Of a DNA stretch of 47,424 nt, positions 33,364 through 41,030 are shown one piece after another. A program made the position numbers and the translations under genes. The notes beneath the pieces were generated by a model. The model was not told the origin of the DNA. It ran no database searches and saw only the letters and a list, made by a program, of their open reading frames with translations. The stretch's first letter is position 1; every line of letters begins with the position of its first letter. Origin of the DNA: Chloroflexota bacterium (GTDB lineage: Bacteria; Chloroflexota; Dehalococcoidia; SM23-28-2; JACOUE01); the NCBI GenBank assembly GCA_016178045.1, contig JACOUE010000005.1, forward strand, positions 82,855 through 130,278. Direction: 5' to 3'.

Positions 33364-34167
33364 CTAGCCTGCCGAGAGGCCCTGGAAGAAGGGCTCGTCC
33401 AGGCGGCGGACGAACAGCGGCTCGCTGGTAACTCCCAAACCGTGCTCCATCATGATCTCCAGCAGTCGCGCGCCGTTAACCAGGAGGATGCGGACGCCGC
33501 CGCCGCTCTCGGCGATCTCGACGGCGCCGGGGCTGAAATCGGTCGTGGTGATGTAGATGCCGCGCTCGTACTTCCCCTGGATGTGGCCGCGGAACTCGGC
33601 CATGAGGGGCCCGCCCACGTTGTGAGAGGCGAACCGCTTGGCCTGGAAGGCGGCCTTCAAGTCCAGCTGCGCTAGGTAGCATTCGCCGTCCAGTCCCCCG
33701 TCGCCGGATAGACCCGTCACCCAGACGCGACTGAAGCCGAGGGCCTCCAGGACGCGAGCCACCAGACGCTCGAACTCCGCCGGCGAGACGGCCTTGATTC
33801 GCTCCAAAAGCCGCTCCCGCACGGTCCTCTCCTGGCTGTCGGCGAGGTCGGCGAGACCGGCGGGCGCCCAAGCCGGCGAGGGCTCGGCCATGGCCGCCGG
33901 GCGGCTCACGGCCTTCGGCTTCCCCAGCTTGGCGAGCCCCTTCTCGGTGATCGCCCAGACGCCGCCCTCGGTGCTGTCCAGCTCCCCCTTCTGCGAGAGG
34001 TCCTGCTGCGCCCACTGGCGGTTCCGTCGCCAGGCCTCGTCCTCCGGGGCCAGGTTGAAGCGGGCGGCCACCCGCTGGTACAGCTCCACCGGTCGGGCCC
34101 TGCCGCCCACCTTGGCGAGCTCTTCGAGAATAGCAAGCTCAAGCTCCTTGCGTCTGGGGAGGGTCAT
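33364..34167 (-). CDS. Mrr-type restriction endonuclease
   Basis: The 267-residue protein has an N-terminal winged-helix Mrr_N domain (1-90: PVELYQRVAARFNLAPEDEA, GGVWAITEKGLAKLG). A C-terminal Mrr catalytic domain of the PD-(D/E)xK fold follows: FERLVARVLEALGF, GLSGDGGLDGECY with the active Asp, AAFQAKRF with the Q-x-K motif, and RGIYITTTDFSPGA. Mrr enzymes cut modified foreign DNA (type IV restriction). No methylase or other defence gene is adjacent. ATG 34167 was chosen over an upstream ATG because the family starts near MTLPRRKELELAIL. Confidence 0.87.
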   Translation of the reverse strand: MTLPRRKELELAILEELAKVGGRARPVELYQRVAARFNLAPEDEAWRRNRQWAQQDLSQKGELDSTEGGVWAITEKGLAKLGKPKAVSRPAAMAEPSPAWAPAGLADLADSQERTVRERLLERIKAVSPAEFERLVARVLEALGFSRVWVTGLSGDGGLDGECYLAQLDLKAAFQAKRFASHNVGGPLMAEFRGHIQGKYERGIYITTTDFSPGAVEIAESGGGVRILLVNGARLLEIMMEHGLGVTSEPLFVRRLDEPFFQGLSAG

Positions 34168-34519
34168 GGCCCTGACCTCCGTGGGCGGCAACCAAAAGAA
34201 CTGCTGGGGCAACGGTATAACCCGTCTATCGCCCTGTCAAGCGGACGAAATGCGCCCCTCCAACCGATTACGGATGTCTGGTAACCCAGCAGCCGCGTGA
34301 CCACTGTCGACCACGACGGCTGGGCTGTCATGCCCGGCCTTCATTCTAGCTGGAGAATCGGCCGGCCAAAGTGCGCCGTCAAGCCTCTTCACAACCGGGC
34401 CGTGCATGAATTAACATAACTTCGTTCAAGCCAGTGATGACGGTTGATGAATCCAAGCGGCGGGATTTTTCGAAATAGTAGGTGAAGGGCTAGCCCTAAG
34501 GCTCTGGAAGGGGGTTACA
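34168..34519. other. Intergenic region between divergent units
   Basis: This 352-bp gap holds no convincing gene. Minus-strand TTGACA (34240-34235) with TATACC (34219-34214), spacer 15 bp, may drive the Mrr-type gene. The 34380-34500 part is AT-richer than the surroundings and probably carries the promoter of the Tat/DUF4331 pair, which I could not define. GGAAGGGGG at 34507-34515 is the ribosome site of the next gene. Confidence 0.4.
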
Positions 34520-34810
34520 GTGAACAAGCTCCGTAAAGGGCTTTCACGGCGAAGTTTCCTCACCCGGTCGGTTGCCGGGTTGACCGCTCTTGGCGCGTTA
34601 ATGGCTGCGCCCATCTGGGCGCTGCGGGCGGCGGAGGGGGGCGCGACCGCCACGCGATCCGACGAGCCTGGTGGTGGGCTTTCGGCCCCGCTTGTAGCCT
34701 ACGTCCGGGATGCGGCGAGGGGCGAGGTGGTGTTCATGGTGGGCACCAAGGAAGTGGTGCGGAAGGACCCCGGCCTGGTCTCGCACCTAGTTCGCTGCTG
34801 TGAGGTGTAG
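34520..34810 (+). CDS. Small twin-arginine signal protein
   Basis: The 96-residue protein begins at GTG 34520. A clear Tat signal (SRRSFLTRSVAGLTALGALM) is followed by a likely cleavage near residue 37. The mature part of about 55 residues contains VAYVRDAARGEVVFMVGTKE and VVRKDPGLVSHLVRCCEV. No enzyme motif is visible. It ends 3 bp before the DUF4331 gene, which has no export signal of its own, so it could serve as an escort that carries it through the Tat channel; that is inference. Confidence 0.8.
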   Translation: MNKLRKGLSRRSFLTRSVAGLTALGALMAAPIWALRAAEGGATATRSDEPGGGLSAPLVAYVRDAARGEVVFMVGTKEVVRKDPGLVSHLVRCCEV

Positions 34811-34813
34811 GCG

Positions 34814-36217
34814 ATGTCATCGCACCGCGAAGCACCGGCGATCTCCCAGGACCCCGTAGCGGACAACACCGACCTGTACGCCTTCGTCGACCCCAACGAT
34901 AGCAGTAAGGTTACGATCCTGGCGAACTACATCCCTCTTGAGGAACCGGCGGGCGGTCCAAACTTCCACCAGTTCGGCGACGACGTCCTGTACGAGATCA
35001 TGATCGACAACGACGGGGACGCCGTCGAGGACATCACCTATCAGTTCCGGTTCACCACGCAGATCGGCAACCCCAACACCTTCCTGTACAACGTCAATCA
35101 GATCAATTCGCTTGCCGACTCTGACTGGAACATGCGCCAGACCTATTCCGTGACCAAGGTCCTCGGCCCTCGGCGAACCGGGAAGGCGACGGTCCTGGCT
35201 AGCGGCCTTGCCAGTCCGCCTGACCGCATCGGTCCGCTATCAACCCCTAACTACGACACAAATCTCGTTCCGCCGGCAATACATTCTCTTACCAGTGGCG
35301 AGAAGGTTTTTGCCGGTCAGCGCGAAGAAGGTTTCTTCGTGGACTTGGGCGCCGTCTTTGAGCTCGGCACCCTGCGGCCATTCCAAAACTTCCATCTCAT
35401 CGGCGAGCCTGCAGCCGCGGGCGTCGATGCGACGAAGGGCTTTAACGTTCACACCATCGCCCTCCAAGTGCCGAAGACGGACCTGACGCGGGACGGCTCA
35501 ACCCCAACCAACCCGTTGGATGCGAAATCAGTGATAGGGGTCTGGGCTTCGGCCAGTCGCCAGAGGGCGACGGTGCGGGACGCGGCGGGAGGTCTTGTCC
35601 ACCATGCCGGGCCGTGGGTCCAGGTCTCAAGACTGGGCAATCCCCTGATCAATGAGGTCATCATACCGCTGGGCAAGAAGGATCTATGGAACTCATTGCA
35701 GCCGAGGGACGACGCCCAGTTCCTCCAGTACTATGAAAACCCCGAACTGGCGGCCCTGCTGCCAGGACTTTACCCGGGCGTTTTCACGAACCTGGACGCA
35801 CTGAATACAAGTGGAGCCGCACGAGCCGAGCTGGTCGCGATACTTCTCACCGGTATACCTGCCGGGATACCCGGCCTGCCGGCAACCTTCCAGACCTTCA
35901 CGGGCCCGGTTCAGGCGGATATGCTGCGTCTCAACATGGCGATACCGGCTTCCGGCACCCCCAACCCGCTGGGTCTTTTGGGCGGACCTCCTGCTGATGT
36001 TGCCGCATTCCCCAACGGCCGCCGCCACTTCGATAATGTCGTTGCCATAGAATTACGGGTGGTCGCTGGCACGCTGTACCCCCTCATAGACGGCACCTTT
36101 ACCCCGGACGGGGCGGCGGGACTGCTGACCGACGGCACAGCTAACGACGTGGCTTACCTGTCGACGTTCCCCTACCTGGGTACACCTCACGAGGGGTATG
36201 AGCACTTCCACGACTGA
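34814..36217 (+). CDS. DUF4331-family protein
   Basis: The 467-residue protein starts MSSHREAPAISQDPVADNTD, the hallmark of DUF4331, and runs through LYAFVDPNDSSKVTILANYI, FVDLGAVFELGTLRPFQNFH and the closing YLSTFPYLGTPHEGYEHFHD. Family members are often secreted, and their function is unknown. No signal peptide precedes the SSHREAP motif here. The rich Asp/His/Asn content would fit metal or carbohydrate binding. It is co-transcribed with the small Tat protein. Part of this gene (35000-35900) uses AT-richer codons than its neighbours, which might reflect transfer. Confidence 0.9.
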   Translation: MSSHREAPAISQDPVADNTDLYAFVDPNDSSKVTILANYIPLEEPAGGPNFHQFGDDVLYEIMIDNDGDAVEDITYQFRFTTQIGNPNTFLYNVNQINSLADSDWNMRQTYSVTKVLGPRRTGKATVLASGLASPPDRIGPLSTPNYDTNLVPPAIHSLTSGEKVFAGQREEGFFVDLGAVFELGTLRPFQNFHLIGEPAAAGVDATKGFNVHTIALQVPKTDLTRDGSTPTNPLDAKSVIGVWASASRQRATVRDAAGGLVHHAGPWVQVSRLGNPLINEVIIPLGKKDLWNSLQPRDDAQFLQYYENPELAALLPGLYPGVFTNLDALNTSGAARAELVAILLTGIPAGIPGLPATFQTFTGPVQADMLRLNMAIPASGTPNPLGLLGGPPADVAAFPNGRRHFDNVVAIELRVVAGTLYPLIDGTFTPDGAAGLLTDGTANDVAYLSTFPYLGTPHEGYEHFHD

Positions 36218-36241
36218 GACGGGAACGCGTCGCTCTTCAGG

Positions 36242-36270
36242 TTGACGATAGCCGCGCCCGCCGCTATCTT
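36242..36270 (+). promoter_or_regulatory. Promoter of the methyltransferase gene
   Basis: TTGACG (36242-36247), a 17-bp spacer and TATCTT (36265-36270), ending 8 nt before the GTG start. It is the best-supported case in the window for a leaderless message, as both boxes are present. Confidence 0.6.
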
Positions 36271-36278
36271 GAGCGGAA

Positions 36279-37067
36279 GTGCTGCCCACCACGCCAATCG
36301 ATTACGATAGCTGGGCTGAGAAGTACGACAGCACGCGAGGGGCCAGCCCCTCGGTGCTGCGCCCCGTGCTGGAGGCGCTGGGCCTGCCGGGTAGCCGGCT
36401 CCTCCTGGACATCGGCGGGGGGACCGGCAACTACGCCCTGGCCTTCCGGGAGGCCGGCTTCACGGTGGCCCTCGTCGACCACTCCCCGGGGATAGCGCGG
36501 CGGGCGGCCGGGAAGCTGGGCGCTGGCGCCGTGGCTGTCGGCGACGCCCAGCGCCTGCCCTTCCGAGACGGGGCCGCGGACTGCGCCGTCGCCATCAACG
36601 TGCTCCGCCACCTGCCGCAGTGGCCGCTGCTCCTGCGCGAAGGGCGCCGCATCGTCCACGAGGGACCATTCGTCATCAAGGACCTGACCCACGAGAGCGT
36701 ACGGGCGAGCTGGGTGCAGGAGTACTTCCCCAGCGCCCTCCAGCGCCGCTCCCAGTTCCAGCCGGAGCAGATCGTGGCGGCGATGGAGGAGGCGGGCTTC
36801 TCGCGGGTGGAGACGCGGCGCTTCGTCTACGAGGACGACGCCGACGGCAGCTTCCAGGCGATGATGCGCTTCCCGGAGGCGCTCCTGGATGAAGCGCGGG
36901 CGATGAACACCGGCTTCATCCAGCGCCTGCCGCGGGAGGAGCGCGAGGCGGGGCTGGCCGCCATCCGCCGCGATCACCGCTCGGGTAGGCTGCGGGAGGT
37001 CATCGCCCGCTACGAGCCACTGATGCGGGAGTACGGAGACAGCGTGCTGTTCGTAGGCTACCCTTAG
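36279..37067 (+). CDS. SAM-dependent methyltransferase (class I)
   Basis: This 262-residue Rossmann-fold methyltransferase has YDSWAEKYDSTRG, then motif I LLLDIGGGTGNYALAFREAG, an acidic residue after strand 2 (VALVDHSPG), and motif II/III PFRDGAADCAVAINVLRHLP. The arrangement resembles small-molecule or ubiquinone-type methyltransferases. The substrate is unknown. The start is GTG 36279, just after a promoter. A palindromic repeat unit follows the stop. Confidence 0.88.
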   Translation: MLPTTPIDYDSWAEKYDSTRGASPSVLRPVLEALGLPGSRLLLDIGGGTGNYALAFREAGFTVALVDHSPGIARRAAGKLGAGAVAVGDAQRLPFRDGAADCAVAINVLRHLPQWPLLLREGRRIVHEGPFVIKDLTHESVRASWVQEYFPSALQRRSQFQPEQIVAAMEEAGFSRVETRRFVYEDDADGSFQAMMRFPEALLDEARAMNTGFIQRLPREEREAGLAAIRRDHRSGRLREVIARYEPLMREYGDSVLFVGYP

Positions 37068-37074
37068 CGCCAAT

Positions 37075-37177
37075 CGCTCATGGTTCGACCCTTCGGCTTC
37101 GCTCAGGGCAGGCCAGGCTCGCCATGAGCGGGCAGGAGGCGGCCGCGGAGGCCGCTCACCCTGAGCCTGTCGAAGGG
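37075..37177. repeat. Family A palindromic element, intergenic copy
   Basis: CGCTCATGG (37075-37083) and CCATGAGCG (37122-37130) are perfect 9-bp inverted repeats. CCCTTCGG...CTCAGGG (37089-37108) pairs with CCCTGAGCCTGTCGAAGGG (37159-37177). The composition parallels the in-frame copy in alaS (CGCTCGTGG/CCACGAGCG plus the CTGAGCCTGTCGAA core). It fills the gap between the convergent methyltransferase and hydrolase genes. Confidence 0.75.
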
Positions 37178-37191
37178 TAAGCTGTGCTGTG

Positions 37192-38001
37192 CTAGCCCTC
37201 GAGGTGCTCCAAGAAGTCGACGAGAACGTTCGCGAACTCGTCGGGCACCTCGAGCTGGGGCGAGTGGCCGACGCGCTGGAACACCTGGAGCGAGCAACCC
37301 GGGATGCGGCGCCACCCCTCGATGCTGCGGTCCGGAGGCACCAGCTCGTCGCGGTCGCCGACGACCATGAGGGACGGCACGGTCATGTCGCCGAGCCGTT
37401 CGCCTAGGCGAAGGCCGGCCATCGAGTCGAGGGAGTCGCGCAGGTGGCCTTCGCTCACGCCCAGCCCCTTGTCGCAGATCGCCTCGATCAGGGGCGCGGC
37501 GACCGGGCGGTGGACGCAGCGGTCCCGGTAGAAGGACAGGGCGGTCTCCCGTTCCTCCTTGAAGGTGGCGAGGAACCGCTCCCTCAACTGCTCCGCCTCC
37601 TGCGACGACATTCCGGGAGGCGGGGTCATGCCGTCGGCGGGGACCGGGTTCACCAGCACCAGGGCCCGCAGCCTCTCCGGGTAGGCCAGGGTGAACTGGT
37701 AGCCGATGGCTCCCCCCATCGAGTGGCCGACGTAGGCGAAGCGCTCCAGCCCGACGGCGCGGGAGAAGGCGAGCACGTCTTCGGCGTACTGCTCCAGCGT
37801 GTAGCCGTCCTCCGGCTTATCGCTGTCGCCGGCGCCGCGCAGGTCGAGGGCGAAGGAGCGGTAGCGGTCGGGCAGGCGGGGCATCGTCTCCTGCCACCAG
37901 AGCCAGCAGCCGGTGTAGCCGTGAACGAAGACGACGGCGTCCGGCCCGCGGCCGGACGCTTCGTAGTGCATGTTGAGTCCGTTAACTTGGACGTTTGGCA
38001 T
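37192..38001 (-). CDS. Alpha/beta-fold hydrolase
   Basis: The 269-residue hydrolase has an oxyanion region FVHGYTGCWLWWQETMPRLP, nucleophile elbow VGHSMGGAIG (Ser), acid in VVGDRDELVPPDRS (Asp) and catalytic His in QRVGHSPQLEVPDEF. It could be an esterase, lactonase or C-C bond hydrolase; sequence does not decide. ATG 38001 lies 5 bp after the reductase gene, making it the last gene of the galU operon. Confidence 0.9.
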   Translation of the reverse strand: MPNVQVNGLNMHYEASGRGPDAVVFVHGYTGCWLWWQETMPRLPDRYRSFALDLRGAGDSDKPEDGYTLEQYAEDVLAFSRAVGLERFAYVGHSMGGAIGYQFTLAYPERLRALVLVNPVPADGMTPPPGMSSQEAEQLRERFLATFKEERETALSFYRDRCVHRPVAAPLIEAICDKGLGVSEGHLRDSLDSMAGLRLGERLGDMTVPSLMVVGDRDELVPPDRSIEGWRRIPGCSLQVFQRVGHSPQLEVPDEFANVLVDFLEHLEG

Positions 38002-38006
38002 GACGG

Positions 38007-38807
38007 TTAGATCATCACCAGGTCTTCGCCGCCGTCCACCTGGATGACGTTGCCCGTCAGCCAGGCGGAGTCGTCGCGGGTGACGGAGGCGATCGCCCGG
38101 GCGACGTCCTGCGGGGTAGTGATGCGCCCGCCCGGGTTGTGCTCGCGGCCGTACTCCAGCATGCGCTCGTGGCCGGGGATCTTGCGCAGGGCGGGCGTGT
38201 CGGTAACGCCGGCCTGGATTGCGTTGACGGCGATCCCCCGCGCCGAAAGCTCCACGGCGAGGTGGCGCACGTGGTACTCCAGGGCGGCCTTGGCGCACCC
38301 CGTGGGGCCATACGAGGGGAAGATGCGGTGGGAGCCGGCGCTGGTCATGGCGAACACCTTGCTCCCCGGCCCCAGCAAGTCGCGGTAGATCATGTCCTGC
38401 ACCCAGTAGACCAGGCTGTGGGCCATCACGTCCAGGGTCATCTCCATCTGGGCGCGGGTCACCGCCTCGCTGTGGTCGGGGGGCGCGTAGGGCCGGAGGC
38501 TGCCGAAGGCCAGCGAGTGCATCAGCACCTTTACGTGCTCGCCCCGCGGCAGCTTCTCGCGGACGGTCTCGAGGACCTTCGCCCGCTTGGCGTCGTCGGC
38601 GGCGTTGGTGTTGAAGAAGACGGCCTCGCACCCCAGGTCCTGGATCTGGTCGATGACCCTCTGGGGCTGGGGAAGGGTGGCCCGCAGGTCCAGGTGCACG
38701 CCGAAGATGTTCATCCCCTGGCGGGCCAGCTCCAGGGCGGTGCCGCCGCCGTGGCCGCTGGAGGCGCCCAGGATGAGGGCCCACTTGCCTTTGAAGCTAT
38801 CGTTCAC
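38007..38807 (-). CDS. FabI/FabL-like enoyl-ACP reductase (SDR)
   Basis: The 266-residue short-chain dehydrogenase binds NAD(P) via ALILGASSGHGGGTALELAR. The active site Y-x6-K is YGPTGCAKAALE, the spacing typical of divergent enoyl-ACP reductases (FabI/FabL) rather than the ordinary Y-x3-K. VLMHSLAFGSLRPY resembles the HS-AF segment of FabI. The probable role is the last reduction in fatty-acid elongation, or a related enoyl reduction. The GTG 38807 start overlaps the upstream stop (GTGA), so coupling is likely. Confidence 0.85.
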   Translation of the reverse strand: MNDSFKGKWALILGASSGHGGGTALELARQGMNIFGVHLDLRATLPQPQRVIDQIQDLGCEAVFFNTNAADDAKRAKVLETVREKLPRGEHVKVLMHSLAFGSLRPYAPPDHSEAVTRAQMEMTLDVMAHSLVYWVQDMIYRDLLGPGSKVFAMTSAGSHRIFPSYGPTGCAKAALEYHVRHLAVELSARGIAVNAIQAGVTDTPALRKIPGHERMLEYGREHNPGGRITTPQDVARAIASVTRDDSAWLTGNVIQVDGGEDLVMI

Positions 38808-39574
38808 GGCTCCTCCTCCTCGCGTCCGGGAATGGCGGTCTCTTTGCGCATCCAGTGAGGCGGCGTCTCCCCGGAAGGCTGCAGGGCCGCCTCGATGCAC
38901 TCGGCCAGCGTCTGAGCGAGAGGCATACGGTCTCTGCCCATGTCCAGATCGCCCAGGGGCGGGATGAAGACGATGGTACCGCCGCCCGCGGTCACTTCCA
39001 CGCCGACGGCAGCGCCCCCGGGGCTGCGGGCGAAGACGCGCATCGCCTCAACAGCGCCGGGCGCCTGTTCGTCGAAGTGGGCGCGGAAGGCGAGGCGGCT
39101 GCCGTACAGCCCGACGTAGTGGGCGAAGGGGTGAGAGGGGTCGGACGCCTCGGCGCCGCGGTGGCCGAAGCCGGGCAAGAGCCAGGGCTCGGCATAGGAG
39201 AGGCCGCTGGGGGCGGGGAGCCAGGAGTAGCGTCGGCAGTCGGGGAAGCCGTCGACGCCGGGGTGGGGCGCGTCCGAGTAGGCGAAGCAGGCCAGGAGGC
39301 CGCCGCGGCCCAGAAAGCGCTCCGTCTCGAGTCGGCGCACCCGGAGGAGGTCGGTCAGTCCCATCGCCGAGGTACCGCCGGGGCCGTTCACCACCGGCAG
39401 GCTATCGTGGGTGCGGTGCTCGGCCCGTCCTTCCATCACGTCCTCGATGACGCGGGAGACGGCGGCCGCCTCCACGATCATCGCCTCGTAGTCGAAGAAG
39501 GAGGGAGCGCTGAGGAAGGAGAAGTTGTCGAAGCTGACGTGGGGGAGCGGCAGGCCGATGACCAGGGTGCGCAT
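38804..39574 (-). CDS. Conserved hypothetical protein, 256 residues
   Basis: No family is recognised. The protein begins MRTLVIGLPLPHVSFDNFSF and continues with a long acidic/aromatic section. It ends with a beta-rich part GVEVTAGGGTIVFIPPLGDL and a charged tail rich in Glu. The last part resembles the C-terminal strand (GG-IVFLPP) seen in several uncharacterised ATP-grasp- or nuclease-associated proteins, but that is only a pattern. It starts 4 nt after galU ends and overlaps the reductase start, so it is an integral member of the operon. Confidence 0.75.
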   Translation of the reverse strand: MRTLVIGLPLPHVSFDNFSFLSAPSFFDYEAMIVEAAAVSRVIEDVMEGRAEHRTHDSLPVVNGPGGTSAMGLTDLLRVRRLETERFLGRGGLLACFAYSDAPHPGVDGFPDCRRYSWLPAPSGLSYAEPWLLPGFGHRGAEASDPSHPFAHYVGLYGSRLAFRAHFDEQAPGAVEAMRVFARSPGGAAVGVEVTAGGGTIVFIPPLGDLDMGRDRMPLAQTLAECIEAALQPSGETPPHWMRKETAIPGREEEEP

Positions 39575-39578
39575 GCGC

Positions 39579-40472
39579 TCAGGCCTGCCTTTCGCCGGCG
39601 GGCTGGGTCAGCGCCTGGACGTACGCCTTCAGCTCGGCCGCGAGGTCGGGGCGGCGCAGCGCCAGGGCGAGCGACGCCTTGATCAGGCCGATGGGCCGGC
39701 CGGTGTCGAAGCGCTCGCCCTGGTACTGACAGGCGTATATCTTGTGGCCGGCCTTCAGCATGAGACCGAGGCTATCGGTCAGCTGGATCTCGCCGTTGGC
39801 CCCGGGCGGCGTGCGGGCGAGGATGGGGAATATCTCAGGCTTGAGCACGTAGCGGCCGACGGTGGTCAGGTCTGAAGGGGCCTCTTCCAGCCGGGGCTTC
39901 TCGACGATACCGAGGACGTTGTATACGCGCTCCTCCACCGGCTCCGGGGTGATGACGCCGTAGTGGACGACCTCCTCTCGCGGCAGCTGCTGGACGGCGA
40001 GGACGCTGTGGCCGTACCGCTCGTACACCTGGATGAGCTGGCCGATGGCGGGGACGTCGCTCTCGATGATGTCGTCGGGGAAGAAGAGGGCGAAGGGCTC
40101 GTCGCCGACGAGGGGCCTCGCCTGGAGGACGGCGTGGCCGATGCCGAGCCGCTCCTTTTGGCGGACGAAAGAGATGTGGGCAAGGTCGGCGAGGTGCTTG
40201 ACCTCCCGCAGGCGGTCGTTCTCGCCCTTGGCCGCGAGCAGCCGCTCCAGCTCCGGGTCGCGGTCGAAGTGGTCCTCGACGGCGCGCTTGTTGCTGGCCG
40301 TGACCATGATGATCTGTTCGAGCCCGGCCGCCACCGCCTCCTCGACGACGTACTGGATGACGGGTCTGTCCACCAGGGGGAGCATCTCCTTGGGCTGGGC
40401 CTTGGTGGCGGGGAGGAAGCGGGTACCGTGACCGGCGGCCAGTATGACAGCCTTTCGGACGGGCGCGGTCAG
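39579..40472 (-). CDS. galU: UTP-glucose-1-phosphate uridylyltransferase, CTG start
   Basis: GalU makes UDP-glucose for glycan and lipid glycosylation. The 297-residue enzyme has the nucleotide-binding KAVILAAGHGTRFLPATKAQ, PKEMLPLVDRPVIQYVVEEA, the metal site FPDDII, YVLKPEIFPIL and GEIQLTDSL. The frame has no ATG, GTG or TTG within a useful distance. CTG 40472 stands 5 nt after AAAGGAG and places KAVILAAG 6 residues from the N-terminus, as in the family. A family B palindrome and a -10-like TAGAAT (40537-40532) lie upstream. It heads a minus-strand operon of four genes. Confidence 0.92.
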   Translation of the reverse strand: MTAPVRKAVILAAGHGTRFLPATKAQPKEMLPLVDRPVIQYVVEEAVAAGLEQIIMVTASNKRAVEDHFDRDPELERLLAAKGENDRLREVKHLADLAHISFVRQKERLGIGHAVLQARPLVGDEPFALFFPDDIIESDVPAIGQLIQVYERYGHSVLAVQQLPREEVVHYGVITPEPVEERVYNVLGIVEKPRLEEAPSDLTTVGRYVLKPEIFPILARTPPGANGEIQLTDSLGLMLKAGHKIYACQYQGERFDTGRPIGLIKASLALALRRPDLAAELKAYVQALTQPAGERQA

Positions 40473-40510
40473 GGCGGCTCCTTTCCGGGTGCTGGCGCGG
40501 GAAGTTGTCT

Positions 40511-40528
40511 CTGCCGGCGGCAGGCAGG
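40511..40528. repeat. Family B palindrome upstream of galU
   Basis: CTGCCGGCGGCAGGCAGG is a close relative of the palindrome within ruvX (one GCGG change). It lies in the probable galU leader, immediately downstream of the -10-like TAGAAT at 40537-40532. Confidence 0.5.
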
Positions 40529-40674
40529 GCCATTCTACAATAGGGCCGCTGGCCCAGCAAGCCGCAGTCAATCTGAGGCGACTATAGGCGTCTTCAGGCA
40601 GCAATGGACGCGTGCTGGCGGAAAAGCCGTCCTACGTTCTTCTATATCCTCTTTGCGCCTGTGTTAAACGCGGG

Positions 40675-40705
40675 TTGACAGGGCAGGCGGCGGGTGTGCT
40701 AGCAT
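40675..40705 (+). promoter_or_regulatory. Promoter of the SRP RNA
   Basis: TTGACA (40675-40680), a 19-bp spacer and TAGCAT (40700-40705) lie about 7-10 nt before the likely RNA start near 40712. The -35 is perfect. Confidence 0.6.
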
Positions 40706-40711
40706 ACGCGA

Positions 40712-40935
40712 GGTCGTGCTAGACGGGGAGCTAGCGGTGCCCTGTACCCGCAATCCGCTATAGCGGGGTTGAATTCCCGCTCGAGGTCATGGCACCGCAG
40801 GGACTGCCCTTGATAAGTAGCGATGATAATCGGGCCCTGCGCGGCGGGGCGCTACGAATCCCGTCAGGTCCGGAAGGAAGCAGCGGTAAGTGGTCAGCCT
40901 CGGGCGCCGCAGGCAAACCTGATTGGAGCTGGCTG
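40712..40935 (+). ncRNA. ffs: Large signal recognition particle RNA
   Basis: The apical S domain is unmistakable: GTCAGGTCCGGAAGGAAGCA (40871 region) followed by GCGGTAAG, with the GGAA tetraloop bound by Ffh. About 120 nt upstream lies an Alu-like 5' domain, GGTGCCCTGTACCCGCAATC then CGCTATAGCGGGG. This is the long Bacillus/Chloroflexi-type SRP RNA rather than the 114-nt E. coli form. The ends are approximate (about 10 nt). Confidence 0.92.
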
Positions 40936-41030
40936 TCAAGAGTAAGCCTACGGGCCAGGATCGACAGCGGGTGCACGACCGCTCCAATCTAAATAGGGTT
41001 CGCCGGGCGCGCCCTGGGCCAAAAGAGGTG

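Noticed and set aside
37075-37177. CRISPR or integron attC-like array
   Set aside because: There are no regularly spaced direct repeats and no cas or integrase genes; the copies are single palindromes.
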